From: an uncultured Selenomonadales bacterium | GTDB taxonomy: Bacteria > Bacillota > Negativicutes > Selenomonadales > Selenomonadaceae | Assembly: GCA_947304355.1 (NCBI GenBank) | Contig: CAMZAX010000006.1 | Location: 1 to 64,000, forward strand | Length of the DNA: 64,000 nt | Reading direction: 5' to 3' | Shown: piece by piece, positions 1 through 8,574 of the stretch | How positions within the stretch are numbered: position 1 is the stretch's first letter | Layout of the letters: the number at the start of each line of letters is the position of its first letter | The notes under the pieces: generated by a model | What the model saw: the letters and a program-made list of their open reading frames with translations, nothing else | Told to the model about the DNA's origin: nothing | Databases searched by the model: none | Translations under genes and position numbers: made by a program

Positions 1-125
1 TCAGAGAACTGCTTATGTTTTTCTTTTACTTGAGTTTACCAACAACCCCTAGAAATGCGCATGCATTTCGTATCGGCGCGGCGATTGGCTTATGTTATCG
101 GACGTTGCAACGCGCTATCTGTTCC

Positions 126-149
126 GCCACTTCTAAAGTGGCCTTTTTT
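126..149 (+). terminator. Intrinsic terminator upstream of cydA
   Basis: A perfect 7-bp stem (126-132 with 136-142, loop CTA) is followed by a run of six T. It would end a transcript entering from the left edge. The preceding 125 bases hold no gene that I can support. Confidence 0.7.
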
Positions 150-162
150 GTTGCGGATTTCG

Positions 163-191
163 TTGTCAACGGGCGCGATTTATGATTTAAT
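163..191 (+). promoter_or_regulatory. Sigma-70-type promoter for cyd genes
   Basis: TTGTCA at 163-168 and TTTAAT at 186-191 are separated by 17 bp and lie about 40 bp before the cydA start. The site sits between a terminator and the first gene of the operon, which supports it. Confidence 0.5.
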
Positions 192-228
192 AACCGCAGA
201 AAATTTTTCGGACAGGAAGTGATTTTTT

Positions 229-1596
229 ATGGACGCGCTGATTCTATCGCGGCTGCAGTTCGCAATCACAACGATTTACCATTTTTTATTCGTGCCGGTG
301 ACGCTCGGCTTGTCAATCTTCGTCGCGTTGCTTGAAATGTGGTACGTCAACAGCGGCAGTTACGAAGAGCGAATCAAACTCAAAAAGCTCGTGAAGTTTT
401 TCGGGACGATCTTCCTGATAAATTTCGCAATGGGCGTCGTGACCGGTATCGTGCAGGAATTTCATTTCGGCATGAACTGGTCGGAATACGCGCGCTTCAT
501 GGGCGACATCTTCGGCGCGCCGCTCGCGCTGGAGGCTTTGACGGCGTTCTTTATCGAGTCGACGTTTATCGGGCTGTGGATTTTCGGTTGGGACAAGCTC
601 AGCGAAAAATTTCACTGCCTGTGCATTTGGATTGTCGCTTTCGGCAGCAACCTGTCGGCGTTTTGGATTCTGGTCGCCAATTCGTTCATGCAACACCCCG
701 TCGGCTATGCGATTGAGGACGGGCGCGCCGTCATGACGGATTTTTTTGAACTCGTCACAAATCCCTACGTCTTCGGCGAATTTTCGCACACGTTCTTTGC
801 CGGCATAACCACGGGCGGCTTTCTGGTTATCGTCGTGAGCGCGTGGAAAATCGCAACCGACGACGACTCGCGTGAAATGTTCGTTCGCACGCTCCGCCGC
901 GCAGTGCTTTACACGATGCTCGGCACGTTGGGCGTCATGGGTTCGGGTCACATGCACGCGCAGTATCTTGCCGAAGCAAACCCGATGAAGTTGGCTTCGT
1001 TCGAGGCTCTGTGGGAGACGGAAGACCCCGCGCCGTTCGCGGTCGTCGCCGACATAAATCAGGAGGCGCGTCGCAACGATTCGGAAATTCTTATCCCGAA
1101 AATGTTTACGTTCATGGTGCACAACTCGTTAAGCGGCGAAGTCAAGGGCATTAACGACTTGCAACGCGAAGCGGTCGAAAAATACGGCAACGGCTACTAC
1201 ATTCCCAACGACGTGCGCGGCATGTTCTGGAGTTTTCGCGCAATGGTCGGCGCGGGCGGCGCGTTGCTGGTTATCGTCTTCGTGACGGGCGTGCTGGTCT
1301 TTTTCTGCCGTGACACTCTTCGGGAGCACCGGTGTTGCTTGAAATTCATGCCGCTGTTGTTGCCGATACCGTTTATCGCGAATTCGGCGGGCTGGTACAT
1401 TGCGGAGGCGGGTCGACAGCCGTGGATAGTCGTCGGCTTGCAGAAAACAGCGGTCGCGGTCAGCCCGAATTTGTCGGCGGGCGAAGTCTTTGTAACTTTG
1501 GTCGGTTTCACGGCGATTTATTTATTCCTTGCGGTGCTTGCGGTCTTCGCGGCGGTCATGTTCATTCGGCGGACGAAAATCACCGAAGAGGAGTGA
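229..1596 (+). CDS. cydA: Cytochrome bd ubiquinol oxidase subunit I
   Basis: This 455-residue integral membrane protein is subunit I of the bd-type quinol oxidase, which oxidises quinol and reduces O2 to water at low oxygen. The N-terminus (SRLQFAITTIYHFLFVPVTL) carries the family's conserved His in the first helix. The motif GRQPWIVVGLQKT near residue 395 is characteristic. The length fits the short Q-loop CydA common in Firmicutes. The ATG lies after a short AGGAAG. Subunit II (cydB) follows only after two small inserted genes. In an anaerobe the enzyme would serve in oxygen scavenging or microaerobic respiration; that role is inferred. Confidence 0.97.
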   Translation: MDALILSRLQFAITTIYHFLFVPVTLGLSIFVALLEMWYVNSGSYEERIKLKKLVKFFGTIFLINFAMGVVTGIVQEFHFGMNWSEYARFMGDIFGAPLALEALTAFFIESTFIGLWIFGWDKLSEKFHCLCIWIVAFGSNLSAFWILVANSFMQHPVGYAIEDGRAVMTDFFELVTNPYVFGEFSHTFFAGITTGGFLVIVVSAWKIATDDDSREMFVRTLRRAVLYTMLGTLGVMGSGHMHAQYLAEANPMKLASFEALWETEDPAPFAVVADINQEARRNDSEILIPKMFTFMVHNSLSGEVKGINDLQREAVEKYGNGYYIPNDVRGMFWSFRAMVGAGGALLVIVFVTGVLVFFCRDTLREHRCCLKFMPLLLPIPFIANSAGWYIAEAGRQPWIVVGLQKTAVAVSPNLSAGEVFVTLVGFTAIYLFLAVLAVFAAVMFIRRTKITEEE

Positions 1597-1601
1597 TTCC
1601 T

Positions 1602-1916
1602 ATGTCTAAGCAAGAAAAAAAACTTAATCAAGTCGAGGCGCGTGTAAGCAACCTTGAAACGAAATTTGAAGCGTTTATGGAAGAAATGCGAGACTTCAAA
1701 ACCGAAATGCGCGACCGTGACAATCAACGAGCGGCAGACATTCGCGAACTTCGGCAAGACATGAAAACCATGCAAGCTCAACTTGACGCAAAAATTGACG
1801 GCATTGGCAAGCACGTTCAAAATGTGACGGTTGCCGCGATGGTTGGCGTCGGCACGTCGGTCATAGCGGTCGTCGTATTGGTCGGAACTACGGTTTATGC
1901 GCTCTTGACGCGTTGA
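1602..1916 (+). CDS. Small coiled-coil protein with C-terminal membrane helix, copy 1
   Basis: The predicted 104-residue protein begins at ATG 1602 behind GAAGAGGAG at the cydA stop. Residues ~5-70 are highly charged with heptad-like spacing and include ERDNQRAADIRELRQ-type segments, so a coiled coil is likely. Residues ~72-103 form one hydrophobic helix rich in V, A and G. I do not recognise a named family. The layout (soluble coiled coil plus tail anchor) recalls small hemolysin-XhlA-like or DUF1640-like proteins, but that is only a shape similarity. It is a paralogue of the next gene and is probably cotranscribed with cydA and cydB. Confidence 0.75.
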   Translation: MSKQEKKLNQVEARVSNLETKFEAFMEEMRDFKTEMRDRDNQRAADIRELRQDMKTMQAQLDAKIDGIGKHVQNVTVAAMVGVGTSVIAVVVLVGTTVYALLTR

Positions 1917-1945
1917 AAAATTCCCGCTAAGGGAGGTTGATTCCG

Positions 1946-2239
1946 ATGACGGAACAAGAAAAAATCAACGCCGAAACTCAACGGCAACTGGCAATGCAGG
2001 ACGCGAAATTTAATACGTTCATGCAAGAGATGCGCGACCGCGACAATCAACGAGCGGCGGAGATTCGCGAACTGCGCCAAAAACAAGAAGCTGACATAAA
2101 AGAAATTCGTACAAGCCTTGATGGCATCAGCAAACACGTTCAAAATGTGACGGTTGCCGCGATGGTTGGCGTCGGCACGTCGATTATAGCGGTCGTCGTA
2201 TTGGTCGGCACTACGATTTATGCGCTCTTGTCGCACTGA
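1946..2239 (+). CDS. Small coiled-coil protein with C-terminal membrane helix, copy 2
   Basis: This 97-residue paralogue of the preceding gene starts at ATG 1946, nine bases after GGGAGG. A TTG at 1937 is in frame but touches the Shine-Dalgarno, so I rejected it. The charged region contains MRDRDNQRAAEIRELRQK, and the C-terminus is a single membrane helix. The last ~100 bases are almost identical in DNA to copy 1, including synonymous positions, so the duplication is recent or kept homogeneous by conversion. Its position immediately before cydB suggests, but does not prove, a link to the oxidase. Confidence 0.75.
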   Translation: MTEQEKINAETQRQLAMQDAKFNTFMQEMRDRDNQRAAEIRELRQKQEADIKEIRTSLDGISKHVQNVTVAAMVGVGTSIIAVVVLVGTTIYALLSH

Positions 2240-2251
2240 GGGGTGAGGATT

Positions 2252-3256
2252 GTGGATTTAAATATCGTTTGGTTTATCTTGATAACGGTGCTGTTCACGG
2301 GCTTTTTCATTCTTGAGGGCTTCGATTACGGCGTCGGCATGATGATGGCGGGTCGCCCGAAAAACGAACGCGCGCAATTTGTCCGCGCAATCGGTCCGGT
2401 CTGGGACGGCAACGAAGTTTGGATGATAACGGCGGGCGGCGCGACGTTCGCTGCCTTCCCGCACGTCTACGCGACGATGTTCAGCACGTTTTACCTTGCG
2501 CTGTTCCTGATGTTGCTCGCGCTGATTATGCGCGGCGTGGCGTTTGAACTGCGCGGGAAATTTCAAGCGTCGGACTGGGTAAACTTTTGGGACTTCGGAA
2601 TTATGTTCGGGAGCTTCGTGCCGGCTCTGCTTTGGGGCGTGGCGGTCGTCAATCTCCTGCGCGGCTTGCCGATAGATTATCAAATGCATTTCACGGGGCA
2701 TTTCTTCGACTTGCTGAACCCGTGCGCGTTGCTTGGCGGAATATTCTTCGTGTTGCTGTTCGCGTTCCACGGCGCGAACTTCTTGCTGATAAAAATCGCG
2801 GACAAAGGTTTGCTTGAAGACATTCGCCACAAAAGCGTCTACTTGGGAATTTCGGCATTGGTCGCGTTCGCGCTGTTCGCGGGCTTTGCTTTTGCCGAAA
2901 CGGACATCCTTGCAAAGTTGAGCACGGTATTTTTCTTGGGCTTCACGGTCGCCGCGCTGATTGCGAGTTGTGCGGGCGCGTATGCCGGTTGCGGTTGCAA
3001 GGCGTTCCTGTCGTCGACGTTGGGCATTGCGTTCCTGACGATCGGTTTTTTCAACGCGCTGTTCCCGCGAATCATGGTGTCGAGCATTTCGCCCGATTTG
3101 AGCTTGAATATTTATAACGCCGCGTCGACGCCGCACACATTGACGCTCATGACGATAGCTGTGGCGATTTTCGTGCCGATTGTCCTTTGCTACCAGGCGT
3201 GGACGTACAAAGTCTTCAAGGCGCGCGTGACGCCTGCCGACGTGCACTATCATTGA
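2252..3256 (+). CDS. cydB: Cytochrome bd ubiquinol oxidase subunit II
   Basis: This subunit of about 334 residues partners CydA in the bd oxidase. It has the canonical start MDLNIVWFILITVLFTG followed by ILEGFDYGVG, the GxxWDGNEVW motif near residue 50, and eight or nine hydrophobic helices. I chose GTG 2252 over the in-frame GTG 2243 because the protein then begins with the family's usual MDLN and lies at a workable distance from GAGGGGTGAGG. No cydC or cydD assembly genes are in the window. Confidence 0.96.
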   Translation: MDLNIVWFILITVLFTGFFILEGFDYGVGMMMAGRPKNERAQFVRAIGPVWDGNEVWMITAGGATFAAFPHVYATMFSTFYLALFLMLLALIMRGVAFELRGKFQASDWVNFWDFGIMFGSFVPALLWGVAVVNLLRGLPIDYQMHFTGHFFDLLNPCALLGGIFFVLLFAFHGANFLLIKIADKGLLEDIRHKSVYLGISALVAFALFAGFAFAETDILAKLSTVFFLGFTVAALIASCAGAYAGCGCKAFLSSTLGIAFLTIGFFNALFPRIMVSSISPDLSLNIYNAASTPHTLTLMTIAVAIFVPIVLCYQAWTYKVFKARVTPADVHYH

Positions 3257-3287
3257 ATCGTTAAGAAAATTTTGCGGAGGTGCATTT

Positions 3288-4139
3288 GTGGACTCGGCAA
3301 AGAAAATTTATCGCGACTCGTTGTTCCGCGATTACTTCCGGATTAAGGAAAATTTTGCGCAACTTTGCAACGCGGTCACGGGCTTGAACTTGACAGCCGA
3401 CCGGTTGAGTGAAAATACGGTTGAAGACATTTTGTTCAGTAATTTGCGCAACGACGTTTCGTTCAGCGCGGACGGAAAATGTTTCGTATTTTTCGAGCAT
3501 CAAAGCACGCGAAATTTCAACATGCCGCTTAGGATGCTGTTTTATCTGTCGATGCTTTACCGTCGTGCGGCGGGCGACAATTTGATTTATCGCGAAAAAC
3601 TTATCGAATTGCCCGCGCCGAAATTTTTTGTGTTCTACAACGGCAAGGAACCTTGCCCCGAAGTCGGCACGCTGAAACTTTCGGACGCCTTCGCGCTGCC
3701 GGGCGACACTGAGCTGACGGTTAAAGTCTTCAACGTCAACTACAACGAGGACTTTCGGCTGATTCGCGAGTGTCGTCCCGTGCACGATTACAGCGTTTTC
3801 GTCGACAGAGTGGAGACGAATCGGGCGGCGGGCATGAGTCGCGGCGACGCGATTATCGAGGCAATGCGTTGGTGTATCGACAACGATATCATGCGCGATT
3901 ACTTGAAAATTCGTATGCAGGAGGTGTTTGAGATGGTCAGCCTTTGGTGGAATGAGGAAGACGCCAAAAAGTCGTACATTGCTCAAGGTCGCGAAGAAGG
4001 TATCGCGCAGGGCGAACGAAAAACTTTGCTCGGTAATATCCGCAACTTGATGGACAGCTTGCACTTGACGGCGGAAGCGGCAATGAATGCCCTCAAAATT
4101 TCGCCCGAAATGCAAAAAGAACTTGCGCCGCTCATCTGA
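3288..4139 (+). CDS. Rpn-family recombination-promoting nuclease / PD-(D/E)XK transposase-like protein
   Basis: This 283-residue protein fits the Rpn/PD-(D/E)XK family, whose members nick DNA and promote RecA-independent recombination. NDVSF (D56) and FVFFEHQST (E70, Q72) form the D...ExQ catalytic core. The tail IAQGREEGIAQGERKT is the charged Gly/Glu repeat typical of these proteins. The GTG start lies eight bases after GGAGG. The gene sits alone between cydB and a terminator. Such genes often spread as single-gene mobile elements, but no terminal repeats are visible here. Confidence 0.85.
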   Translation: MDSAKKIYRDSLFRDYFRIKENFAQLCNAVTGLNLTADRLSENTVEDILFSNLRNDVSFSADGKCFVFFEHQSTRNFNMPLRMLFYLSMLYRRAAGDNLIYREKLIELPAPKFFVFYNGKEPCPEVGTLKLSDAFALPGDTELTVKVFNVNYNEDFRLIRECRPVHDYSVFVDRVETNRAAGMSRGDAIIEAMRWCIDNDIMRDYLKIRMQEVFEMVSLWWNEEDAKKSYIAQGREEGIAQGERKTLLGNIRNLMDSLHLTAEAAMNALKISPEMQKELAPLI

Positions 4140-4160
4140 ATCGGCTTGACAAAAAATTTT

Positions 4161-4191
4161 ATCTGCTGCTTGCGGGCGGCAGATTTTTTTT
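4161..4191 (+). terminator. Intrinsic terminator after the Rpn gene
   Basis: A 9-bp stem (ATCTGCTGC with GCGGCAGAT, one wobble, six-base loop) is followed by eight T. Confidence 0.85.
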
Positions 4192-4199
4192 GCGCGCTG

Positions 4200-4208
4200 T
4201 GTTATAAT
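4200..4208 (+). promoter_or_regulatory. Extended -10 promoter for kdtA-lpxK
   Basis: TGTTATAAT is an ideal extended -10 box (TG-N-TATAAT), 32 bp before the TTG start and just after a terminator. No good -35 is visible, as expected for extended -10 promoters. Confidence 0.6.
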
Positions 4209-4239
4209 CGACAAAATTTTTAGTTAAGGAGCGCGTTCA

Positions 4240-6729
4240 TTGCAATTACTTTACAACCTGGCGGCGATACTCGTCGTGATACTGATTATCCCGGTGTTCA
4301 TGATTCGTTCGATACGCGAGCGCGGCTTCGTGGAACGAATCCGTCAAAGCTTCGGCTTCTTCCCGAAGGGCGCACTTGACCCCGTGGCGAAAAAAAATTG
4401 CATATGGGTACACGCGGCGTCGGTCGGCGAAATTGTCGCGACAAGCCCGCTGATTAAAGAGTTCCGCCGCGAATTCCCCAAGTCGCCAATCCTCGTGTCC
4501 GTCGTGACGACTTCGGGCTACGAAATGGCGAATCGGATCATCAAGGACGCGGACAGCATAATTTATTTCCCGCTGGATTTGCCGTTCGTGTCGGAGTCGG
4601 TGTTCAAAAAAATTTTCCCGCGAGTCTTCCTCAACGTCGAAACGGAGCTGTGGCCGAACTTCCTCAAGGCGGCGCGTGAAAATCAAGTGCCCGTCATGAT
4701 GGTCAACGGTCGCATTTCCGAAAAGAGCGTCAAGCGTTACAAGTACATGTTCTCGATTCTGCGCGACATGATCGGCACCGTCAAGCTGTTCGCAATGGCA
4801 AGCGGCGTCGACGCGGGCTACGTCAAGGAACTCGGCGCGCCCGAAGACCTCGTTATCGTCACGGGCAATACGAAATTCGACCAGACCTACACGGACGTCA
4901 CGGAAGCCCAACGCGCAAAGATTTTGTCGGACATGGGCTTGACGGACGCCAAGGAAATTTTTCTTGCGGGCAGCACCCATCGCGGCGAAGAAAATTTCGT
5001 GCTCAAGGCGTTCAAGGCGATTCGCGAAAATCATCCCAAGGCTCGGCTCGTCATTGCCCCGCGCGAACTTTTGCGCACCCGTGAAGTCGTCGCGCTGTGC
5101 AAGGCGGCGGGCTTTACCGTCGGCACGCGCACCGAACTCCAAAAGCGTCCGCCCGCTAACGAAGACATCATCATCCTCGACACAATCGGCGAACTCGGTC
5201 AAGTCTACAGCGTCGGCAACGTCATTTATGTCGGCGGCAGTCTCGTTTCGCACGGCGGACACAACATCCTTGAGCCGGCGGCGCACGGCAAAGCGATTAT
5301 CGTCGGTCACCACATGGAGAACTTTAAGGACTTGCACGCGCTGTTCAAAAACCGCGACGCTTGCATAACCGTCAACGACGCGGACGAACTTGCCGCGCAG
5401 GCGAAGAAACTTTTCGACGAACCCGACGAACGCCGCCGCCTTGAGGAAGAGACGATCAAAATTGTTCACGAAAATCGCGGCGCGTCACGCAAATCCGCCG
5501 TCCTGTTGCGGCAAATGCTCACCGAATACGAAGCAAAGGAAAACGCCCGCCGCCTCCGCACGACCGAAAAGATTGAGAACGTCCAGACATATTTCCTTAA
5601 GCTGATTCACGACGAAGAAGTTCGCGGGGCTTTCACACCGCTGATAATCTTCGTGATGTATCTCGCCTCGCTCGTTTATCAAGGGCTGGTCAACTTGCGG
5701 TTGCTCGGCTACGATTTGGGCTTTTCGGGCAAGGAGCGGCTTAATTGTTTCGTCATAAGTCTCGGCAACATAACGGTCGGCGGGACGGGCAAGACGCCCA
5801 CGGCTCAACGTCTGGCGAAGGAAATTCGCGACATGGGTTATCGCGTCGTGATTCTCAATCGCGGCTATCGTGCAAAGTTTTACGGCGAAGTCGGAATCGT
5901 AAGCGACGGTAAGACGCTCAAAATGGACGCGGCTCAGGCGGGCGACGAAGCCTTCATGCTTGCCAAACACCTGCCCAACGTGCCCGTGTTAATCGGTGCG
6001 CGACGAGCCGTCACGGGACAATATGCCATCGAACATTTCGGCGCGCAGGTCGTGATTCTTGACGACGGCTTTCAGCATTGGCAGGTTATTCGCGACTTCG
6101 ACATATTGTTGATTGACGCCGTGTCGGTCTTCGGCAACGGACATCTTTTGCCGCGCGGGACGTTGCGCGAATCGATTTCACATATCAGCCGCGCGGACGT
6201 TTGCCTCATGACGAAGGTTGACCAAGCCCGCGAAGGTTCCTGCGAACTGATTCGCGACACCGTGCAAAAATACAACGCCGCCGCGCAGATCGTCGAGAGC
6301 ATTCACGAGCCGCGCTGCCTGATACCGCTTGCCGATTGGTCGGTCGATTTGTCGGGCGAAGGCGTCAACGTCGACATCCTCGGCGGGCGAAAAGTTATGG
6401 CGGTCTCGGCTATCGGAAACCCCGCGTCGTTTGAGCGGACGTTGAGCGATTTGGGCGCGGAGATTATTTCGAGCCTGCGCTACCCCGACCACCACGATTA
6501 CACCGTTGCCGAAATGGAAGACATCTTGCGGCGCGCCGAATCGTTTGCGGCTGAAATGATCGTCGTGACGGAAAAGGACGCCGTGAAAATCCCCGCCGAA
6601 GTTGCGCGCGAGGCGTGGAGCATTCCCGTTTACGTCATTTGCGTCGAAGTCAAATTCAAAGCCGGCGCGGACGATTTTCATAACGAATTGCGTCGACGCC
6701 TTGAAGCCAAGCTCGGCACGCAAGCTTGA
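4240..6729 (+). CDS. kdtA-lpxK: Fused Kdo transferase / tetraacyldisaccharide 4'-kinase
   Basis: This 829-residue bifunctional protein carries out two inner-membrane steps of lipid A-Kdo synthesis. Residues ~1-430 are KdtA/WaaA: one N-terminal membrane anchor, then WVHAASVGEI with the catalytic Glu and a C-terminal VGGSLVSHGGHNILEPA donor-binding motif. Residues ~455-829 are LpxK: a second hydrophobic segment, then the P-loop ITVGGTGKTPTAQ and IILDDGFQHW-like motifs. In most bacteria these are separate genes. The fusion implies that this Firmicute has an LPS outer membrane. The start is TTG 4240 after AAGGAG. Confidence 0.95.
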   Translation: MQLLYNLAAILVVILIIPVFMIRSIRERGFVERIRQSFGFFPKGALDPVAKKNCIWVHAASVGEIVATSPLIKEFRREFPKSPILVSVVTTSGYEMANRIIKDADSIIYFPLDLPFVSESVFKKIFPRVFLNVETELWPNFLKAARENQVPVMMVNGRISEKSVKRYKYMFSILRDMIGTVKLFAMASGVDAGYVKELGAPEDLVIVTGNTKFDQTYTDVTEAQRAKILSDMGLTDAKEIFLAGSTHRGEENFVLKAFKAIRENHPKARLVIAPRELLRTREVVALCKAAGFTVGTRTELQKRPPANEDIIILDTIGELGQVYSVGNVIYVGGSLVSHGGHNILEPAAHGKAIIVGHHMENFKDLHALFKNRDACITVNDADELAAQAKKLFDEPDERRRLEEETIKIVHENRGASRKSAVLLRQMLTEYEAKENARRLRTTEKIENVQTYFLKLIHDEEVRGAFTPLIIFVMYLASLVYQGLVNLRLLGYDLGFSGKERLNCFVISLGNITVGGTGKTPTAQRLAKEIRDMGYRVVILNRGYRAKFYGEVGIVSDGKTLKMDAAQAGDEAFMLAKHLPNVPVLIGARRAVTGQYAIEHFGAQVVILDDGFQHWQVIRDFDILLIDAVSVFGNGHLLPRGTLRESISHISRADVCLMTKVDQAREGSCELIRDTVQKYNAAAQIVESIHEPRCLIPLADWSVDLSGEGVNVDILGGRKVMAVSAIGNPASFERTLSDLGAEIISSLRYPDHHDYTVAEMEDILRRAESFAAEMIVVTEKDAVKIPAEVAREAWSIPVYVICVEVKFKAGADDFHNELRRRLEAKLGTQA

Positions 6730-6772
6730 ACTTAACCGCCCGTAAAATTTCGTTAGACTTTGATTAATCGCG

Positions 6773-6801
6773 TTGACACTCTTTCGGGCTTTGTTTAGAA
6801 T
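6773..6801 (+). promoter_or_regulatory. Consensus sigma-70 promoter
   Basis: TTGACA (6773-6778) and TAGAAT (6796-6801) are separated by exactly 17 bp, upstream of the secreted LPP20-like gene. Confidence 0.8.
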
Positions 6802-6894
6802 CGAATTGCCAACGGATTAAACGAAAGGAGGGCGGCGACGAAAGTCAACGGATTGGCTGAAGTTTCAACGTTACTCGGCAAAGGAGTGTTTAAC

Positions 6895-7743
6895 GTGAAT
6901 CTCACGAGGAAATTTGCGGCGTGTCTGACGGCGGCGGCGATTATGCTGACGATGTTGACGGTTGCGCTGGCGCAAGACCCCGACGGCGTCGAAGTCGATT
7001 ATTTCAAGGGCGTCGTTCGCGTGACGGGCGAAGGCGTCGGCAAGCGTGACTACAAGAAAAATCCCGGCAAATATCGCTTGACGGCGGCGAAGGCGGCGCG
7101 TATGGATGCGCAAGCCAAATTGGTCGAGTACATCGGCGTTCAAGTGGAAACCAACGCCTCAATGACCGATTACGAGATAGACACTTACCAAGTCAAGACT
7201 TCCGCGCAGGGCATCATTCGTAACGCCGTCGAAGTCGAAGAGCCCAGATACTTTGAAGACGGCACCTGCAAAGTCGTCATGGAGATGAGACTTTACGGCG
7301 GCAAGGGTTCAATCGCCGAAATCGCATTCCTGCCCTTCAAAGACGAACCCAAAGTCGCCTTCCCGCAACCCGTCAACACCGCCGTGCTCAATCAGACGAC
7401 GGTAACCAACAACCACTACACCGGTTTGATAATCGACTGCAGTTCCGTCGACAAAGCGATTAACCCCGTAATGAGCCCCGTCATCAAAAATGCAAACGGT
7501 CAGCCGATTTACGGTCATCAAAATCTGGACTACGATAAAATCATCCTCGAAGGCATGGCAAGCTACGCCGCGTCGCAAGCCGATTGCTCGCGGGCGGGCA
7601 GCAACCCCTTGGTCGTCAAGGCAGTCAGTCTTGCGGATTTGGACGCCAATCCCGTCGTTTCCGTTGAGGACGCCGACAAAATCCTTGCCGCCAATCAACA
7701 TGACAAATTCCTCGAAAACTGCGCGGTCGTCTTCAAGAAATAA
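6895..7743 (+). CDS. Secreted LPP20-like protein
   Basis: The product is about 282 residues, starting at GTG 6895 eight bases after AAGGAG. A start at TTG 6853 is possible but would bury the signal peptide. Residues 1-26 (charged NLTRK, hydrophobic core, VALA-Q) form a Sec signal peptide without a lipobox Cys. Residues ~60-140 resemble the LPP20/FlgP-type domain: an alanine-rich helix with AARMDAQAKLVEYI, then a strand block with VVMEMRLYG. The C-terminal half is unrecognised. It is probably periplasmic or surface-associated, with unknown function. Confidence 0.7.
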   Translation: MNLTRKFAACLTAAAIMLTMLTVALAQDPDGVEVDYFKGVVRVTGEGVGKRDYKKNPGKYRLTAAKAARMDAQAKLVEYIGVQVETNASMTDYEIDTYQVKTSAQGIIRNAVEVEEPRYFEDGTCKVVMEMRLYGGKGSIAEIAFLPFKDEPKVAFPQPVNTAVLNQTTVTNNHYTGLIIDCSSVDKAINPVMSPVIKNANGQPIYGHQNLDYDKIILEGMASYAASQADCSRAGSNPLVVKAVSLADLDANPVVSVEDADKILAANQHDKFLENCAVVFKK

Positions 7744-7768
7744 TTTCACGGCGACGCGTATTCAAAAG

Positions 7769-7800
7769 CGGGCGTGCTTATCGGGCGCGTCCGTTTTTTT
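7769..7800 (+). terminator. Intrinsic terminator
   Basis: A 9-bp stem with two wobble pairs (CGGGCGTGC with GCGCGTCCG) is followed by eight T. Confidence 0.75.
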
Positions 7801-7816
7801 TTGCATGATGTTACAA

Positions 7817-7847
7817 CTTGTCCCTTGTCCCTAATCACTTGTCCCTT
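7817..7847. repeat. CTTGTCCC heptamer-type repeat, locus 1
   Basis: Three units of CTTGTCCC(T) stand in one orientation between a terminator and tmk. The unit recurs at 13720, 14766 and 45430, in both orientations. Only one arm is present here, so this copy cannot form the long hairpin seen at the third and fourth loci. Confidence 0.8.
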
Positions 7848-7911
7848 TTTGCAGGAAAAATTTGCGGCTTGTCTAATAATCGTCATTAAAATTTTTTCAG
7901 GGGGTGTCAGT

Positions 7912-8562
7912 ATGGGGAAGTTGGTCGTAATTGAAGGCTCGGACGGTTCCGGCAAAGCGACGCAGACGCGAAAACTTTTTGAACGCCTGCGCGACGTTGG
8001 CGTTGATGTGAGGCGGGTGAGCTTTCCCAACTACGAGTCGGAGTCTTCCGCGCTTATCAAGATGTATTTGCGCGGCGACTTCGGCGGAGACGCGGAGGCT
8101 GTCAACCCCTACGCGGCGGCGACGTTCTACGCCGTCGACAGATTCGCAAACTTTTTCGAGTGGAAGAAATTTTATCAGCGCGGCGGGCTCGTCTTGAGCG
8201 ATCGTTACGTCGGCTCCAACATGGCGTATCAGGCGGCGAAGCTTGACGACGAACGCGAACGCATAAAATTTTTGGCTTGGCTGGACGATTTGGAGTACAG
8301 GCATTACGGCTTGCCGCACCCCGATTTGACAATCTTCCTTGACATGTCGCCCGAAATTTGCGCCGTGCTCCGTCGCGAACGCGGCCGCGAAGACATTCAC
8401 GAGGCGGACGCCGCTTTCCAGAACAAAATTTACAACATGTACAAGGAATTGGCGCGCAAATACGGCTGGCGCGTCGTCAACTGTCAATCGGGCAGTTTCG
8501 CGCGCAGCACCATGGACATTCACGAGGAAATTTTGACGCTCGTCGAAGAGATTCTGATTTAA
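7912..8562 (+). CDS. tmk: Thymidylate kinase (dTMP kinase-like)
   Basis: This 216-residue P-loop kinase converts dTMP to dTDP in dTTP synthesis. Residues 8-19, EGSDGSGKATQT, form the Walker A loop in the GKATQ variant found in a Firmicutes branch of the family. LSDRYVGSNMAYQ near residue 97 carries the DR(Y/H) nucleotide-binding motif. ATG 7912 follows GGGGGTG. The next gene, rnmV, begins 12 bases after the stop, so the two are likely cotranscribed. Confidence 0.9.
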   Translation: MGKLVVIEGSDGSGKATQTRKLFERLRDVGVDVRRVSFPNYESESSALIKMYLRGDFGGDAEAVNPYAAATFYAVDRFANFFEWKKFYQRGGLVLSDRYVGSNMAYQAAKLDDERERIKFLAWLDDLEYRHYGLPHPDLTIFLDMSPEICAVLRRERGREDIHEADAAFQNKIYNMYKELARKYGWRVVNCQSGSFARSTMDIHEEILTLVEEILI

Positions 8563-8574
8563 GGAGGAAATTTT

